NCBI GenBank assembly: GCA_030068075.1
Contig: CM057844.1
Location: 18,212,001-18,276,000 of the forward strand
DNA length: 64,000 nt
Direction of reading: 5' to 3'
From: Paguma larvata
Lineage: Eukaryota; Chordata; Mammalia; Carnivora; Viverridae
The notes below the pieces were generated by a model that made no database searches, was not told where the DNA came from, and saw only the letters and a list, made by a program, of their open reading frames with translations. Of this stretch, positions 31,356-43,984 are shown piece by piece (position 1 is the first letter of the stretch; every line of letters begins with the position of its first letter). Made by a program: the position numbers and the translations under genes.

Positions 31356-31998
31356 CACGTCACCAGATATGGTAACCATTGTTAGGGAGAACATGCAACA
31401 AACAGGAGAGTAGGTGGTCTGCTTTTGGGGACACTAAAACTACGACATTGTTTAGTTCTGGGAAGATATACTGAGTGCCTGCTGTGAGAAAGACCAAACA
31501 ACATATAGGCTCTGACCCCCTTCCCTCAATTTGACAACTGAGCACCTGCTAAGTCTGACATTGTGTGAGTTGCTGGGACTCAAGGACAGTTAGGACAAAT
31601 CATAACTGCCCCCAAAGAGCCTATCAGGAGTTCAGAGGTGCAAATAAATAATTATAATACAGGATTCTGAGTGTTTCCTTAGAGAAAATACAAAGTAAGG
31701 CCAATAAATAATACCAAAGATTGGCAGTGGGGCCCCAAGGCTTCCACTGGAGCTGATTTTGAGCTGGATTTTAAGTAAACATATGCCAGAGAAGCTTATT
31801 ATTTCATAGGATGATGAATAGCATTAAAGACGAAACAGCAGTTACAAGGCACCATGCCACCCATGCTGGAGCTAGCTTGTTCAGTTCATGGGAGATGATT
31901 GTCAAATTTTGAGAAATTTCAAGAGAGTCGGCTGACATTACATTGGCATGATCTCAGCCATGGTGGGCATATTATAGCACAGAAACCATATGTATATA
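31356..31998. other. Intergenic sequence, unassigned
   Basis: Possible old repeat traces (GCACCTGCTAAGTCTGACAT) but nothing I can assign. Confidence 0.4.
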
Positions 31999-32036
31999 TG
32001 ATCGATCGATCGATCGATCTATCTATCTATCTATCT
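31999..32036. repeat. (ATCG)n-(ATCT)n tetranucleotide microsatellite
   Basis: Five GATC/ATCG units followed directly by about five ATCT units. Confidence 0.95.
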
Positions 32037-32252
32037 TGTCTCTCTCTCCCTCTATATATCAGATCTTCCTCTTCCCAAGAGAGCTGGTTGCTAAACACCC
32101 AGGAACATACCAGCACAGCGCAGCTATGATCCCAGGGTTCATATGATAGGATGGCCATAGAGACTGTCACAATTAAAGACAATATACTTAGGTCCTGGTA
32201 AATGAGCTAAGCCTTCACAGAGGGTGAGATTTGGACATGACAAAGTGAATGT

Positions 32253-32725
32253 ACTGGGTGAACTAATGTCCCCCCCCCAATTCATTTCCATGTGGAACCC
32301 CAGAATTTAACTTTATTTTGGAAATAGAGTGTTTGTGATGTAATTAGCTCAGTTATGGTGAGGTCATACTGGATTCAGGTGTGCCTCCTTTTCAGAGAGG
32401 AGAGGGAGATTTGGGTACAGAGACAAAAGACCTGGGAAGAAGGCATGTGAGGAGAGACATAGAAGTGGTGCAGATACAACTCAAGGAACGCCACGGCTTG
32501 CTGTCAACCACTGGGAAATAGGAAGAGGCAAGGAAAGAGTCTTCCCTACAGGATTCAGAGGGAGCATGGCCCTACTCACACCTTCATTTTGGACTTCCAG
32601 TTCCAGGACTGTGAGACAATAAATGCCTGTTGTTTCAAGCCACTAAGGTTATGGTAATCTGTTACCATATTAGAAACTAGGTTACCATATTGGGAAACTA
32701 ATCCAGAACTAACGAATGAAGAGAA
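32253..32725 (+). mobile_element. MLT1-type LTR (ERVL-MaLR)
   Basis: In order: CTAATGTCCCCCCCCCAATT, TTTATTTTGGAAATAGAGTG, ATGGTGAGGTCATACTGG, AGGATTCAGAGGGAGCATGG, GGACTGTGAGACAATAAATG. Solo LTR, sense. Confidence 0.85.
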
Positions 32726-32789
32726 TGAGGTGGGATGTGCATGAGATATCTGAAGGAGAGGAAAAATAAGAACTGTTGTCATTCATGTA

Positions 32790-32995
32790 TTGAGGGCTTT
32801 ATACGCCTCTTTCATTCCTATTATATGCTTTCTGTGTGGTCAGTATCATTCTGTTATTCCTTAAAATATTCCTATGAGGTAGGGTTCATTTTTGGTTCAT
32901 TATGCTCATTTTGAAGATAAGAACATCAAAGTTCAGAGAACTTAAGTGATTGCTCAAGAGTACACAGCAATTAATAACAGAACTTAGACTTAAAA
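32790..32995 (+). mobile_element. MIR SINE
   Basis: ATTCCTATGAGGTAGG, TTTTGAAGATAAGAACATC and CTTAAGTGATTGCTCAAGAG are diverged MIR core and 3' words. Confidence 0.75.
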
Positions 32996-33008
32996 AACGA
33001 GCTTGTCT

Positions 33009-33218
33009 GGGGGCACCTGGGTGGCCCAGTCAGTTAAGCACATGACTCTTGATTTCAGTTCATGTCATGATCTCACAGTCGTGAGATCGAGCTCCATATT
33101 GGGCTCTGTGCTGGGCATGGAGCCTGCTTAAGATTCCCTCTTTCTCCCTCTCTCTCTGCCCCTCTCACCTGCTTATGCTCACTCTCTTTCTCAAAACAAA
33201 ACAAAACAAAACCCCACA
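33009..33218 (+). mobile_element. Carnivore tRNA-Lys SINE
   Basis: Head GGGGGCACCTGGGTGGCCCA, tail with AAACAAAACAAAAC variant. Flanks GAGCTTGTCT and CAAGTTTGTCT are a likely target duplication. Confidence 0.92.
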
Positions 33219-33724
33219 AACAAGTTTGTCTAGCTTTTAATGCTCACTTTCATGTTCTCTCCCAGGTAGGCAAGACCCATCTCAACAATCTTAAATGATG
33301 GAGACAGTGATAAGATATTAAAATTCTCATTATTTACATCAAGGAAGCAGGGCAAGGAGATTTTAGGATCCAAGTACCATTCAATACCTTTTGAACTGAA
33401 AGATCACTTCAATCTGGTAGAAAGATTCAGATGCCATTTAAAAAATGGAATTTTAAATACAGACATGCTAAGAAAAATGCCATGAGAGAACTGAGACCCT
33501 TTATGTGGAACGAAACCACCATCACAGTCAGAAGAGATCCAAGTAGCTGACATTTACATTGGTTAGAATCTTTTTTCCCCCCAAATCGTGCCTTTTATCT
33601 GGCATCATGGTCTGAACCTAAAGAAATAAAGATCTAGCTACTAGAAAAACAGGCAATAGTCACATAACATTCTACACACTTGTACACTTTAGACAAGCTT
33701 TGATTTAAAAATGAAAATACATCC

Positions 33725-33920
33725 AGGGGCACCTGGGTGGTTCAGCCAGTTAAGTGTCAGACTCTTGGCTTTAGGTCAGATCATGATTTCACAGTTCGTG
33801 GGTTCAAGCCCCGTGTCAGGCTCTGTGCTGACAGCCCAGAGCCTGCTTGAGATTCTCTCTCTCCCTCTCTCTCTGCCCCTCCCTCACTCTCTTTCAAAGT
33901 AAATAGACTTAAAAATAAAT
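33725..33920 (+). mobile_element. Carnivore tRNA-Lys SINE
   Basis: Head GGGGCACCTGGGTGGTTCAG through the CT-rich middle to AAAAATAAATAATT. Confidence 0.93.
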
Positions 33921-34313
33921 AATTCCGCCAGCGTTTTAAGGGAAGATCACATCAAAATTGTAGTTATTATACCAATGAGTCCCCACCCCCACGCCAAATA
34001 GATTCACATTAAAATGTTCTGGGTTATATAATATTAGGATTGTGTTTGAATTTGTATATTGATAAAGATAGTCAATTATCTAATTATCTAATAAAAGGGA
34101 ACTTCCTAACAAGTGCAATAGTTGAATGGTGGGAAATATAGTGAGTTCTATACATTACCTTGTTTATAAAACCACAGCCTTCGCATGAGATATCATTTTC
34201 TCACATGATTATTCAATTTATTAAGAGTCTAAGATTAAAAATGCTGTCATTTTGCCTACCTGGTTTTTGAAAATTATTATTTCTTCTAAATTGTAGTTGG
34301 TTAGGATCTTTTA

Positions 34314-34495
34314 TTTATTTTTAGTGTTTGTTTATTTATTTTGAGATAGAGGGAGACAGTTTGCAAGTGGGGAGAGGGGTACCTGGATGGCTGGGTTAAG
34401 TGTAAGACTCTTGATTTCACCTCAGGTCATGACCTCACAGTCGTGAGATTGAGCCCCACATGGAGCTCTGTGCTGACAGCACAAAGCCTCCTTGA
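34314..34495 (-). mobile_element. Carnivore SINE with inverted 5' half
   Basis: The left part (to about 34379) is the antisense tail and CT-rich middle; the right part is the SINE head in sense orientation (TACCTGGATGGCTGGGTTAA). The whole unit lies between identical 13-bp repeats TTAGGATCTTTTA at 34301-34313 and 34496-34508, so it entered as one insertion. Confidence 0.9.
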
Positions 34496-34816
34496 TTAGG
34501 ATCTTTTAATCTGTGATTTTAACTGTTGAGATCTGAAGTTAGCCTAGCAACAGGAATTGGTTTCCGTTAGGTTCATATATTGTAAAAGGTTATGCCTGTA
34601 TTTCACTGACTCTGTATTCTAGCCTTTGGGAAAATACTATCCTCAATCTTCTTTTGAGGTGTGACCGCAAATGCAGAGTGCACCTACCTCAAGCAGACTA
34701 GGCCCCACTGAAGTCAATGCAGAGATTCCAAACTGGCAGAGCCTGGCCCTCAGTGGATGGTTTGACTTATACTGGTTGGTTGTTTTAAATATTTGAATTT
34801 GAATACTTTTATTTTC

Positions 34817-34996
34817 ATTATTTTTTAATGTTTATTTATTTTTAAGAGGGAGAGAGACAGAATGTGAGTAGGGGAGGAGCAAAAAGAGAGGGAGACACAA
34901 AGCAGGCTCCCAAGGTCTGAGCTGTCAGTACAGAGCCTAATGCAGGGCTTGAATTCCTGAACCATGAGGTCGTGACTGAGCCACTCAGGGACCTGT
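34817..34996 (-). mobile_element. Carnivore tRNA-Lys SINE
   Basis: Antisense; body nearly complete but the head is shortened (GACTGAGCCACTCAGGGACC). GAATTTGAATACTTTTA flanks both sides as target duplication. Confidence 0.93.
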
Positions 34997-34999
34997 GAA

Positions 35000-36070
35000 T
35001 TTGAATACTTTTAATTGAAGCTTGCACTCTCCTGTGTGGCCACACTCAGTCTCCACCACTTCTGTAGTCTTAACTCTTAGTCCAGTTCCCACAGTTTATC
35101 CCCTTTGTGGCTCTTGGAAGCATTTGCTTCTGTGATCCTTGGAAAGAATGCCTTAGACTATTTTTCCCACACCTGCAGAAATGTTTCCATTCTCTTGATT
35201 CTGCTCCTAACCCCTATGGGAGATATATTAGTTCTTCACATCACAGGATGAAATCGTTCAATCAGATTGCTTCCATCCTGAAGCCTAAAGTCAACCCAAA
35301 GAGAACTTAAGTTTTGCAGGTGGGGAGTGTGTATCTTTGAAGCTTAAATGATATAGGAGAAAGGGCAGGTTTAGTGGGACCAAGTAGAAAGGGGCTTTGG
35401 GCAGTCAGAGGGTATAAGAGGTGGTACCCGCTTAGGAGCTGCAAAGTAATGTTTCCATGAGGGAATTCCTTCCCAGCGTTTCTTAGACAATTTATATACT
35501 TTCAAAGTATTTATATACTTTACAAATTGAGAAATTGGGAAAACAGGAGAAGATATTACAATTTTCCTGTGTGAATTAAAGCTTAACAATGAGCAGAGAG
35601 ATACGACTGTTCTGAAGGGATCCACTGAAAGACCAGGAGCCATTACCCCTGGAGTTGAAGGTTAGTGTAAAAATTTTTGGAGAATGTCACAGAGAAGTCA
35701 CAGTTTGATGAGTCTGCCTGCATGTAACTGTTATTATATTTTAAGTGTGTGTTCCTGGTCCTATCTGCTAACTGAGAGAACTTCTTATAAACAAAATAAA
35801 TATTAATAGCTTTATACTTTTTATGGTATACTTTGTACAGATCCTAAGAAATAACAACTTTTGGAAGCAAAGTAAGCCCATAAATTAGTGATTTGAATTG
35901 TAATTTTTGTGATGATGTCTACATTGCTGGATTACATTCAAATGTTAGATTATTTAAAAACTACTCAATTATGTTCACTGGTATTTTATGATGTTTGGAT
36001 ATTTGCTATAGGCTATAATTTTTTTACATATATAAGCTGAGTATTTCTCATTTATTAATAATATTTTAAG
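35000..36070. other. Intergenic sequence, unassigned
   Basis: No gene or named repeat recognised. Confidence 0.5.
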
Positions 36071-36072
36071 AA

Positions 36073-36180
36073 ATAGGAGTACCTGGCTGGCTCAGTCAGT
36101 AGAACATGTGACTCTTGATCTTGGGGTCATTAGATCAAACCCCATGTTGGGCATAGAGCTTACTAAAATATATATATATA
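36073..36180 (+). mobile_element. Carnivore SINE, older subtype without CT-rich middle
   Basis: GGAGTACCTGGCTGGCTCAG, CTCTTGATCTTGGGGTCATT and GTTGGGCATAGAGCTTACT, then a (TA)n-rich tail; TTTTAAGAAAT flanks both sides as target duplication. Confidence 0.9.
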
Positions 36181-36189
36181 TTTTAAGAA

Positions 36190-37085
36190 ATCCATAGTAA
36201 AGAGTAAAGAATTTCTGATTTTTTACTTCCAAATCCCCAAGATTAATATGTTTTTGAAAATTTAAAAACACTACAATGAGTGAGGATTTTAAAGGGTGGA
36301 GAGAGTCTGTTTTGAAATTTTGCCTAGAGCCAATCCTACTCCTGGAGGAAGAATAATGGTCTCCAAGAGGTACAGGTTTCTGGAGGAAAACAACGTTTTT
36401 TGGTAAATGTCACAGGCTTCAGTTAGCCACAGGGATTTTCTCCTGTTTGTCTTATCTCCCATGTTCTCAATTTCACCTAGAAACATCATTTCACTTTTGT
36501 CTTGGCTGACAAGTCAGCCTATATTCCTAAGGAGGCTTAAATGAATGCGGCAAACTGAGGTGTAGTTTGGTCCAGAATCCAAGGTCTTTTATCTATTGTG
36601 AGGCCCAAAGCACTCAGCCACATAGCAGGTTCTGCAGCTTCCCTTGTCCCAATTGCTTGTTTTCCAGCCAAGATTAGTTCAGGTGGAACCAGATGTGATC
36701 AAACCATGTCAAGTTATCAGTACCGATTACTCTTTTGAGAAGAAATTATTCTGTATCATCTTATTATAGACAAAGATGTCTGTACCAGATGAACCTCTGG
36801 TTCTGGAGGCTGGCAAGCAAAGAGAGGGCATGAATGAAATTCATCAGGCACAGGCTTAAATTCTCCTTTCAATCCAACTCAAAATGGAAGCCTCTTTGGC
36901 TTCTACTAGCAGAAATCAAAGTTGTCCTTTGAAGCCAGGACAAAGCCAGCAAAGAGCTCATGCCTCTTATACTTTAAAAAGTGCGATCAACAATAGGTGA
37001 CCTCTGTTCCACTCACATTTTTTATGTGGCCAGAGGAGGGGAGAATTAAAATTCTCATTCTGATGTAACAAATGGGCTCTGAGCT
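36190..37085. other. Intergenic sequence, unassigned
   Basis: No gene or named repeat recognised. Confidence 0.5.
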
Positions 37086-37345
37086 CCTAATTAGATATAC
37101 AGGTAGGTGTAGAAGTGAAAGATATACATCATATAGATGTAGATTTTGTCTATGTTGAAGTAGGTGATGTTGATGTAGATATTGCAGATGCTGTGATGTG
37201 ATGTAGCTGTCAGTGACACAGATGTATATGCAGACGTAGCTGATATCAATACAAATATAGATGTACACAGAGTAGATGTCAATATAGATGTAGATGTGAT
37301 TGGCATAGCTGTAAACATGGATGTAGTTGACATGGATAATGTGGG
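37086..37345 (+). repeat. Degenerate GATGTA hexanucleotide array, left part
   Basis: Many variants of TAGATGTAGATG and related 6-bp units over about 250 bp. The same array resumes at 37567, so it was split by the MER20 element. Confidence 0.8.
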
Positions 37346-37566
37346 TTAGGGTTTCTCAACCTCAGCACTATTGACATTTTGGGCTGAATAATTCTTTATT
37401 TCCAGGGACTGTCCTGTGCATCGTAGGATGATTAGCAGCATCTCTGGCCTCTACTCACTAGATGCCAAGGGCATGACTTTCCTGCCCAGAGTTGTGACAA
37501 TCAAAAATGTTTCTGGATGTTGTCAAGTGTCCCCTGGGTACAAAGTGGCCCCGGTTGAGAACCACC
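37346..37566 (-). mobile_element. MER20 (hAT-Charlie DNA transposon)
   Basis: Ends TAGGGTTTCTCAACCTC and GGTTGAGAACCACCA are inverted repeats; internal words GACATTTTGGGCTGAATAAT, TTGTGACAATCAAAAATG and TGTTGTCAAGTGTCCCC identify MER20. Confidence 0.92.
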
Positions 37567-37870
37567 AGTTTAGACAATGTAGATGTAAATTGAGGTAGAC
37601 ATTGATGTGGATGTGAGCATAGATGTAGATGCTGTAGATGATGAACAAGAAAGTGTATCTGTAGGTAACATAGATACAAACGTAGACGTCGGTAAAAAAT
37701 ATGTAAATACAGATGGAGCAGACGATGTAAGAGGAGATATAAATGCTATTGGTCTAAACATAGGTGTGGATGACATTTGATAAAGCTAAAGTTGATGGTC
37801 TAAATGTAAATTTGGTGTTTTTGGTGTTGATGGTGTTCATGACATAGATTAGGTATAATGAAGAGTTTAG
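37567..37870 (+). repeat. Degenerate GATGTA hexanucleotide array, right part
   Basis: Continuation of the interrupted array (GATGTGGATGTGAGCATAGA, AGATGTAGATGCTGTAGATG and similar), decaying towards 37870. Confidence 0.75.
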
Positions 37871-38330
37871 ATATATGAGATACATATCTAGATAGATCAA
37901 CATAAAAAATAGACCTAGATAGATAAACAAAAAAATAGATAGATCTACATGAATTTAAGATTTTTAAGATGGCATCATATCTACACATTCATATGTCCCA
38001 GAGCAATTTGGAGGTACTCATTAACGATCTATAGATTGTTTCACCAGTTCTACCCCTTAAAGGCCAATGAAGTTATTTCTTATATTCAAGTATATTTTCA
38101 ATCATGAAAACAGATTGTCTTCAAGAAAGTTTGTGGTTATTTAAATCTTCAAGTTATAAATGAAAGTATGTGGGTAGACACTTAAATAAAAATTTACAAA
38201 TAAGGTGAGTATACAGATACCCACCGCTTAGACTTTACCGTTATTTACTATACCATTAACATTTACTTTACTATACATATAACATTTACCATACATTTAC
38301 TCTACTATGTTAGGTACTTGCTTATCTTGT

Positions 38331-38380
38331 GTCTATCCATCCATCCATCCACCCACCCACCCACCCATCCATACATCCAT
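38331..38380. repeat. (ATCC/ACCC)n tetranucleotide microsatellite
   Basis: CCATCCATCCATCC passing into CCACCCACCCACCC and back to CATCCATA. Confidence 0.93.
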
Positions 38381-38399
38381 CACTACATCTTACTTGTTG

Positions 38400-41300
38400 A
38401 TCCATTTCCAAGTGAATCCTATATGTTTTTCACTTATGCTCTAGAAGACTAAATTCCCCCAAATACTACTTTCGACTTCCTATAATTATATACTGTCATC
38501 TAGCCTAGGATGGTCATAGGTCACCTGGGGTGTTTTACAGAATAACTCTTTGTAGGATTTAGGAGATCATCATGACATTTGTTAAAAACTTGAAGCAGAA
38601 GTTCAAGCAAGGAGAAGCCCAGAGTTTATTAAGAAGAGACACTGAGAATAGGCAGGCTGTGACATTTCTCCCACTTTTCTTTCAGGAGAGTTCAGACCAC
38701 ACAGAAGCAGCATCCTGTCAGGAATGGTTTAAGTGTGATGTTGCCTAAGGCAGAGAAACTGCCTCGTGATGTATTAAGGTCCTTTCAATAGAGCCAGCTG
38801 ATTCTGAGATCTCTCATTCCCTACTAAAGACTGATACTCAGATTGAAAAAAGAAAAAAATAATAAATGATGAAGACCAGAAAGCCATTAGACTTCAAGCT
38901 ATAAATAGCTTCCTTAGTACAAGATCACATGACAAGCCTCGGATGGTCCTGCAACTCATTCAGTAAATCATGGTAGGATTTGGTAGCAAATGGTGAAATA
39001 AGTAATCTGTACCAATTAGAAATTTGGTTTGGGGGTGGCAGAGGAAGTGCACCCCCTGTTTGATTCTGGGGAGATTTACCCTGGACTTTGAATGGTGGAG
39101 AACAGAAAGTTTGTCCACAAGTCTGGAGGATGAGAGAACACAGAGTAGCAGACCACAGCAGGAGCTGTAGATGCCCTGGCTATCTCCTTGGGCCTTGACG
39201 TTGCATGTATACCAGCCTGACTGCCAACTGCCAGCATCTGCCCTCTTTACCTGAGGGCTCTGTCAGATGGTCAGTGTCTGTTCTGCCCATACACACAGCA
39301 GGCCAGACATGCTGGAGATTTAATGCCTTCCTGGTTGCAGTCTTTGACCAAAGACTGATGGGAACTGGTGCTTACATACCCCCACACTCTCTTTCTCCTG
39401 GTGCAGAATAACTGAGGCTTGTCTTGTGCCCTGGCCCCCTGAGTTCTGCGGTAGGATTGAGTTCCAGTTGTGTACAGCAGCAACTTGCTTGATAATGTAC
39501 CACCTATTGGCTTCTTTTTCTCCCATCTCAGTTCCCCACTGCCCCACTCGAATAAACTACTTGCACTTGAATTTGTGCTCCAGAATCTGTTTCTGAGGGG
39601 ATCTAAAACTAAGCCACACAGGCAGTGGACAAATGCTCTGAAGGTCCCTCTGGCTTATTATTTTCCATCTTGTAATCCGTTAAGGCAATCAGAAAGCAGA
39701 GAAGACAGGGCCTGCCAAGCACTCTTACCTCAGCCCAGAAAACTCAAGGGCATCTTTTCCTAGTAACAATGAAATCCTGTGCCTTTGCGAACAGCTGTCA
39801 CAGTGTCAGCTCTGGCTTCATATTACTTAACCACACACCACCACCTCCCATTATGGAATCTGAGAGCCGCTAGAGATACTGAGGGAACAGAGACAGAATC
39901 CTGGCTGTTGCCTGAACAATCTCCTATGTCCCAGTTCATCTCCGCCCCAGTCTGATAGGCAGCAGCATGGGATACTTTCAAATGCAGGTCCAGTCACTAA
40001 TGGAACTCTTGGAGAAGAAATTTTAACGCCCCTGGAAGTCACTGTGATTACATTGAGCATCTGAGTGAAAGTCAAGCTTGGTTCTTGGTTCCCCCCCACC
40101 CCCAGAGATTAGGCCAAGAGACATTCATTGAAACACCAAGGCACAGAAGAAACCGTTAACCTCTTCGGTGAGGTTCAAACCTTTACAAACTAGGTGCTTG
40201 GAAGAGTGCTGTTTATCTGATGATGTAATCCATTTTGGAGGGTAGGAAATACCTCCATATTTGTTGAAATAAAATAACTACAATTGTTTACGTCTATATA
40301 CTAACAAAAGTTCAAGTGGGGAGACGAGTGGGTCATTTCGTTAACAGGGAATGCTTAGCATCCTAATTCTCTTTCCTTTATGATGTGGCAAGTGGTAAGA
40401 AGCAGGACTCACCTCCTACTATAGAAGGGAGCCACACCCCATGACCCTTGGCTGCTAGAGGACAGTCACGTGATCCAGCAAATCAGCGTTCCCACGCAAG
40501 GCTTAATTTAGACTGAGGGATAGTTTAGAATTTAGTGCAGCAGCGGCACCTAGGCTCCTGGCCACAGCTACAGTGGTGTCCAACAGCCAAAGTGGCAGCA
40601 GGGCCAGAGTTAGGAACATTCCAGCCAGATTGTCCCTGAAGCATGACCTCAGCTGTGTTCCTGCTGCTCAACCTCCTTCAGATTCTGCCTGTTTTCAAAA
40701 CCTGATGATCCAGACTTCTGGTCAATTCTGTTTGCCACCATTAGCCTCCTACTAAAGTCAGCTAGAGTCTACTTTTGCTGTGTGCAATCCAGAACTCTGA
40801 CTGCACAGAAAGTGATATCCCCTAGTATATAGAGTCACCCCTGGAGGTCAGAGACCTGGGCTCTTGTCCAAGGAGAACCTGGATATCTAGATAACTAGAT
40901 AAAGGGGTCTTTATCTCCTTCCCTGCAAAGGGCTTGACTGCATAATTGCTGAATTTCTTTTGCTGTTCAAAGTCTATGATTCTAAATGAAGTGTTGGCCA
41001 GTAAAGACCCAAAGCTCAGCAATAGGGAGAGGGTGTCTGGAAAAAGGTGTCACTCTGTGAAGCCCACAGATAGATCTGGTCCAAATCAAATAATCAAAGA
41101 CTATCTCAAGACACTATCTGTGTGCACAGGTCCCCAGAGAGGTGAATGTATCTGGTAAACACTGGTTTGGGCATGTCAAGGCGAAGAAAATCCATGGTTC
41201 ATTTAACACTGTTCACAAGCATCTCCCTCTGAGGACAAAGAAAATCAGAGGTAAGATAGTCATAGTGACTGGCACTTTTATGTATGTAGTAATCTAAATA

Positions 41301-41560
41301 ATTTTGTAGCTCTGGAAACAAGTCTAGGGAGTGGGAAAGGTTGTCATAATATGCATAGATCATGGATTTTTAGGGGGAGAGTAGAGGTCATTTATTTTGA
41401 AGCCCTTTCACACTATAGCAAATGTAGAAAAAAAAGCATTTGAAACATTACTGGTCAGGAAAACTTTTGCATTTAATAATAAACCAATTTATTTGGAGAG
41501 TATTTCCAAATAGTTTTTACAGGAGAGGCAGGCTAGTGTAGATTGAGTTTCAAAAGATAC
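38400..41560. other. Intergenic sequence, unassigned
   Basis: About 3.1 kb with no SINE, L1 or gene that I can recognise. Open frames up to about 100 codons lack recognisable domains. A C-rich run lies at 40091-40102. Confidence 0.5.
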
Positions 41561-41566
41561 AAATGT

Positions 41567-41725
41567 GGGGTGCCTGGGTGGGTTAGTTGATCAGGCATCT
41601 GACTCTTGATTTCAGCTGGGGTCATGATCTCATGATTTGGGGGTTCTTCTCTTTCTCCCTCTCTCTCTGCCCCTCCCCTCTTCTCAAAAGGATAAATAAA
41701 GTTAAAAAATTAAATTATAAAAAAA
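41567..41725 (+). mobile_element. Carnivore tRNA-Lys SINE, internally deleted
   Basis: Head GGGGTGCCTGGGTGGGTTAG; the central body is missing between ATGATTTGGGGGTTC and the CT-rich middle. Flanks AAAAGATACAAATG and AGAGATACAAATG are a target duplication. Confidence 0.92.
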
Positions 41726-41946
41726 GAGATACAAATGCAATGGTAGATCTTGTTTTAATCTGGATTCAAATGCTGTAAGAAGGCATTTTTGAGAAAGTTG
41801 GGAAAAGTTGAACTTGGACTGAATATTAGTGGTCATGTGGTACTTTGTTTTGTTTTATTGAGTCCTGATCCATTAGTCACAGATGTTCAATTCACAGGTG
41901 AAATAAAAGAATGCCCTGGATTTGCTTTAAAAATACTGTAGCGTAG

Positions 41947-42142
41947 GGGCACCTGAGTGGCTCAGGCAGTTGAATGGCCGACTCTTGATTTCGGCTCAGG
42001 TCAAGGTCTCAGGGTCATAGGATGGAGCCGTGCATTGGGCTGAGCATGGAGACTGTTTGGGATTCTTTCTCCTTTTCCCTCTGCCCCTCTCCCCCACTTG
42101 TGCATGCTCTCTCTCTCCTTAAAATAAAAATTAAAAAAAAAA
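41947..42142 (+). mobile_element. Carnivore tRNA-Lys SINE
   Basis: Head GGGGCACCTGAGTGGCTCAG, CT-rich middle and AAAATAAAAATT tail. Confidence 0.92.
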
Positions 42143-43980
42143 TAGCATATTACTACTCAAAGTGTGGTCTGTGGATCAATGCCAGTTTGCAAATTGTGTG
42201 CTTTTGGTCTGTGATAAGTGCAGACATTGACAGTACGTATTTAGAAACTATTATGATGCTTTGTGTTGTCCTGACCATCAAGCGGTGATTAGTCTCATTG
42301 GCCAGGGAAGAGCCCCCTCTGGGTATGTTGAACTTGGATGGTGAGCTGCGTGTGCATGAGCACAAGCTATGTGCTTGAGTGGTCCATGATGGAATGGAAA
42401 TTAAACAAAAGCTATCACCATCGATAGCTTCAGCAATGCTTTAGCACACACACAAAAAGCAGGTGGAGGAGACTGATGAAAAAGAATGGCAGAAAGCTGA
42501 TGGCTGTTGAAGCTAGGTGATGGGCACATAGCACAATTCTCTCTACTTTTGTGAAAGTTTGAAAATCTGTATCATTTGGTTTAATAAAAAGTTTTTAAAA
42601 ATCTAGTCAAGGGAGATATCTTAAAAATGTACATTTTTCAATACATTTCACATATTTATATCTAAACATATAGTACCTATGTATGTGTTTCAAATAAAAT
42701 ATACAGAAATGACCCACAGAATACATAGTTCACCTACGGATTATACGTAATGGTTCAGGTCAAACTTTATTTTACAGAAGAAGTTGTGGGTAAACAAACA
42801 AAGTAATTTGCTGGATCATGAGCTCAGTGAGCTTTTATCATATAATAAATTCTGATTATATAATAAACTCCTTGAAGCCAAGGTTCCTGTGAGATACCAC
42901 TCTGTGTCTCCACAGGACTCAACACAGGGTACTGCAGAGTAAATGGTGCTTAATAAACACTGGCTGAACTCAGGAAATGAATTGCTATGAACAACAGTTT
43001 ACCTCTCCATGCAGTCATGCCATACGGCTCAATAAATTTGAGAATCAGTTTCCTGAATCCACCCTTGTGGAGATTTGTCACAGAACGTTTGAGCTTGAGA
43101 GGGACTTGGAGCTTTGCTAATGCCCTCATTTTGCAGATGGAAATGAGGCCTGGAGGAGTTAGATGGGCCTTACTGGACGTCCTGCTTGTTAATGGCAGCA
43201 TTGTTGCCTCCGACGCCTACAATCGGACTCTCCCTCCTGCCATGATGTTTCCCAGAAGGGATAAAGCCACCTCCTACTCCCTGCCCTTTACTCCTGGTTT
43301 AAGATTATATGGTTTCAGTTGCAGGAAAGAGAAAGAGTTGTCAAGCTGGCTCTACCAGGAGGGTGAACAGAGGAGGAGACTACAGAACAAGCTCATGTCA
43401 TAATCAGTATTTACCCAGGACTGGTCTGTATCTAGCCCTGCTAAGAGAAGCTCCCTGGCCTTTAGGAACTTTCCATCTCTTTTGGGAAAGAAGATGTACA
43501 CACGTTAATAGTTACAGAAAGGTCCTACTGGGTAAGATTAGAGCATAAATGAGTGGTTGGGTAGAGCCGTCAGGGCTAGAGAAGGGATTGGATGTTCTGG
43601 AGGTCATGGAGCTTGGGTGTAAGGTCTGAGGGCTGAGGAGAGGGCAGAACACCTAGATTCGAATAGTATGGACCTGGTTTGTGCTTCACCCTGCTGGTAT
43701 TAACAGCTGTGGGAAGTTTCTGTGGGAGGCGGGATGGGATCCGGTATTGACTGGATTTAGTAAGACCAGTATGGTAACAAGAGTGTGGGGAGCAGCTGGA
43801 AGCAGGAACTTTAAGGAGGGCCTTAAAGAGATGAAAGCTTGCAGCAGGTGATGGCAGTGGGAAAAGAATCAAGAGGCAAACGTAACAATTTCCATTTTTA
43901 AGCAACTTCTCACCCCCAAAACACCAACACTGCCTAGCATTAGAATAGCACCAACAATACCTAGCACCAACAAACTAGCA
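42143..43980. other. Intergenic sequence with old repeat traces
   Basis: CTACTCAAAGTGTGGTCTGT at 42152 suggests an old DNA transposon. 42880-42965 ends in an L2-like AATAAACACTGGCTGAA. 43120-43165 has MIR-like CTCATTTTGCAGATGGAAAT. No gene is recognised. Confidence 0.45.
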
Positions 43981-43984
43981 CTAG

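Noticed and set aside
37086..37870. Regularly spaced repeats resembling a CRISPR-like or coding repeat array
   Set aside because: Units are 6 bp, adjoining and degenerate, with no spacers; a mammalian low-complexity array explains them.
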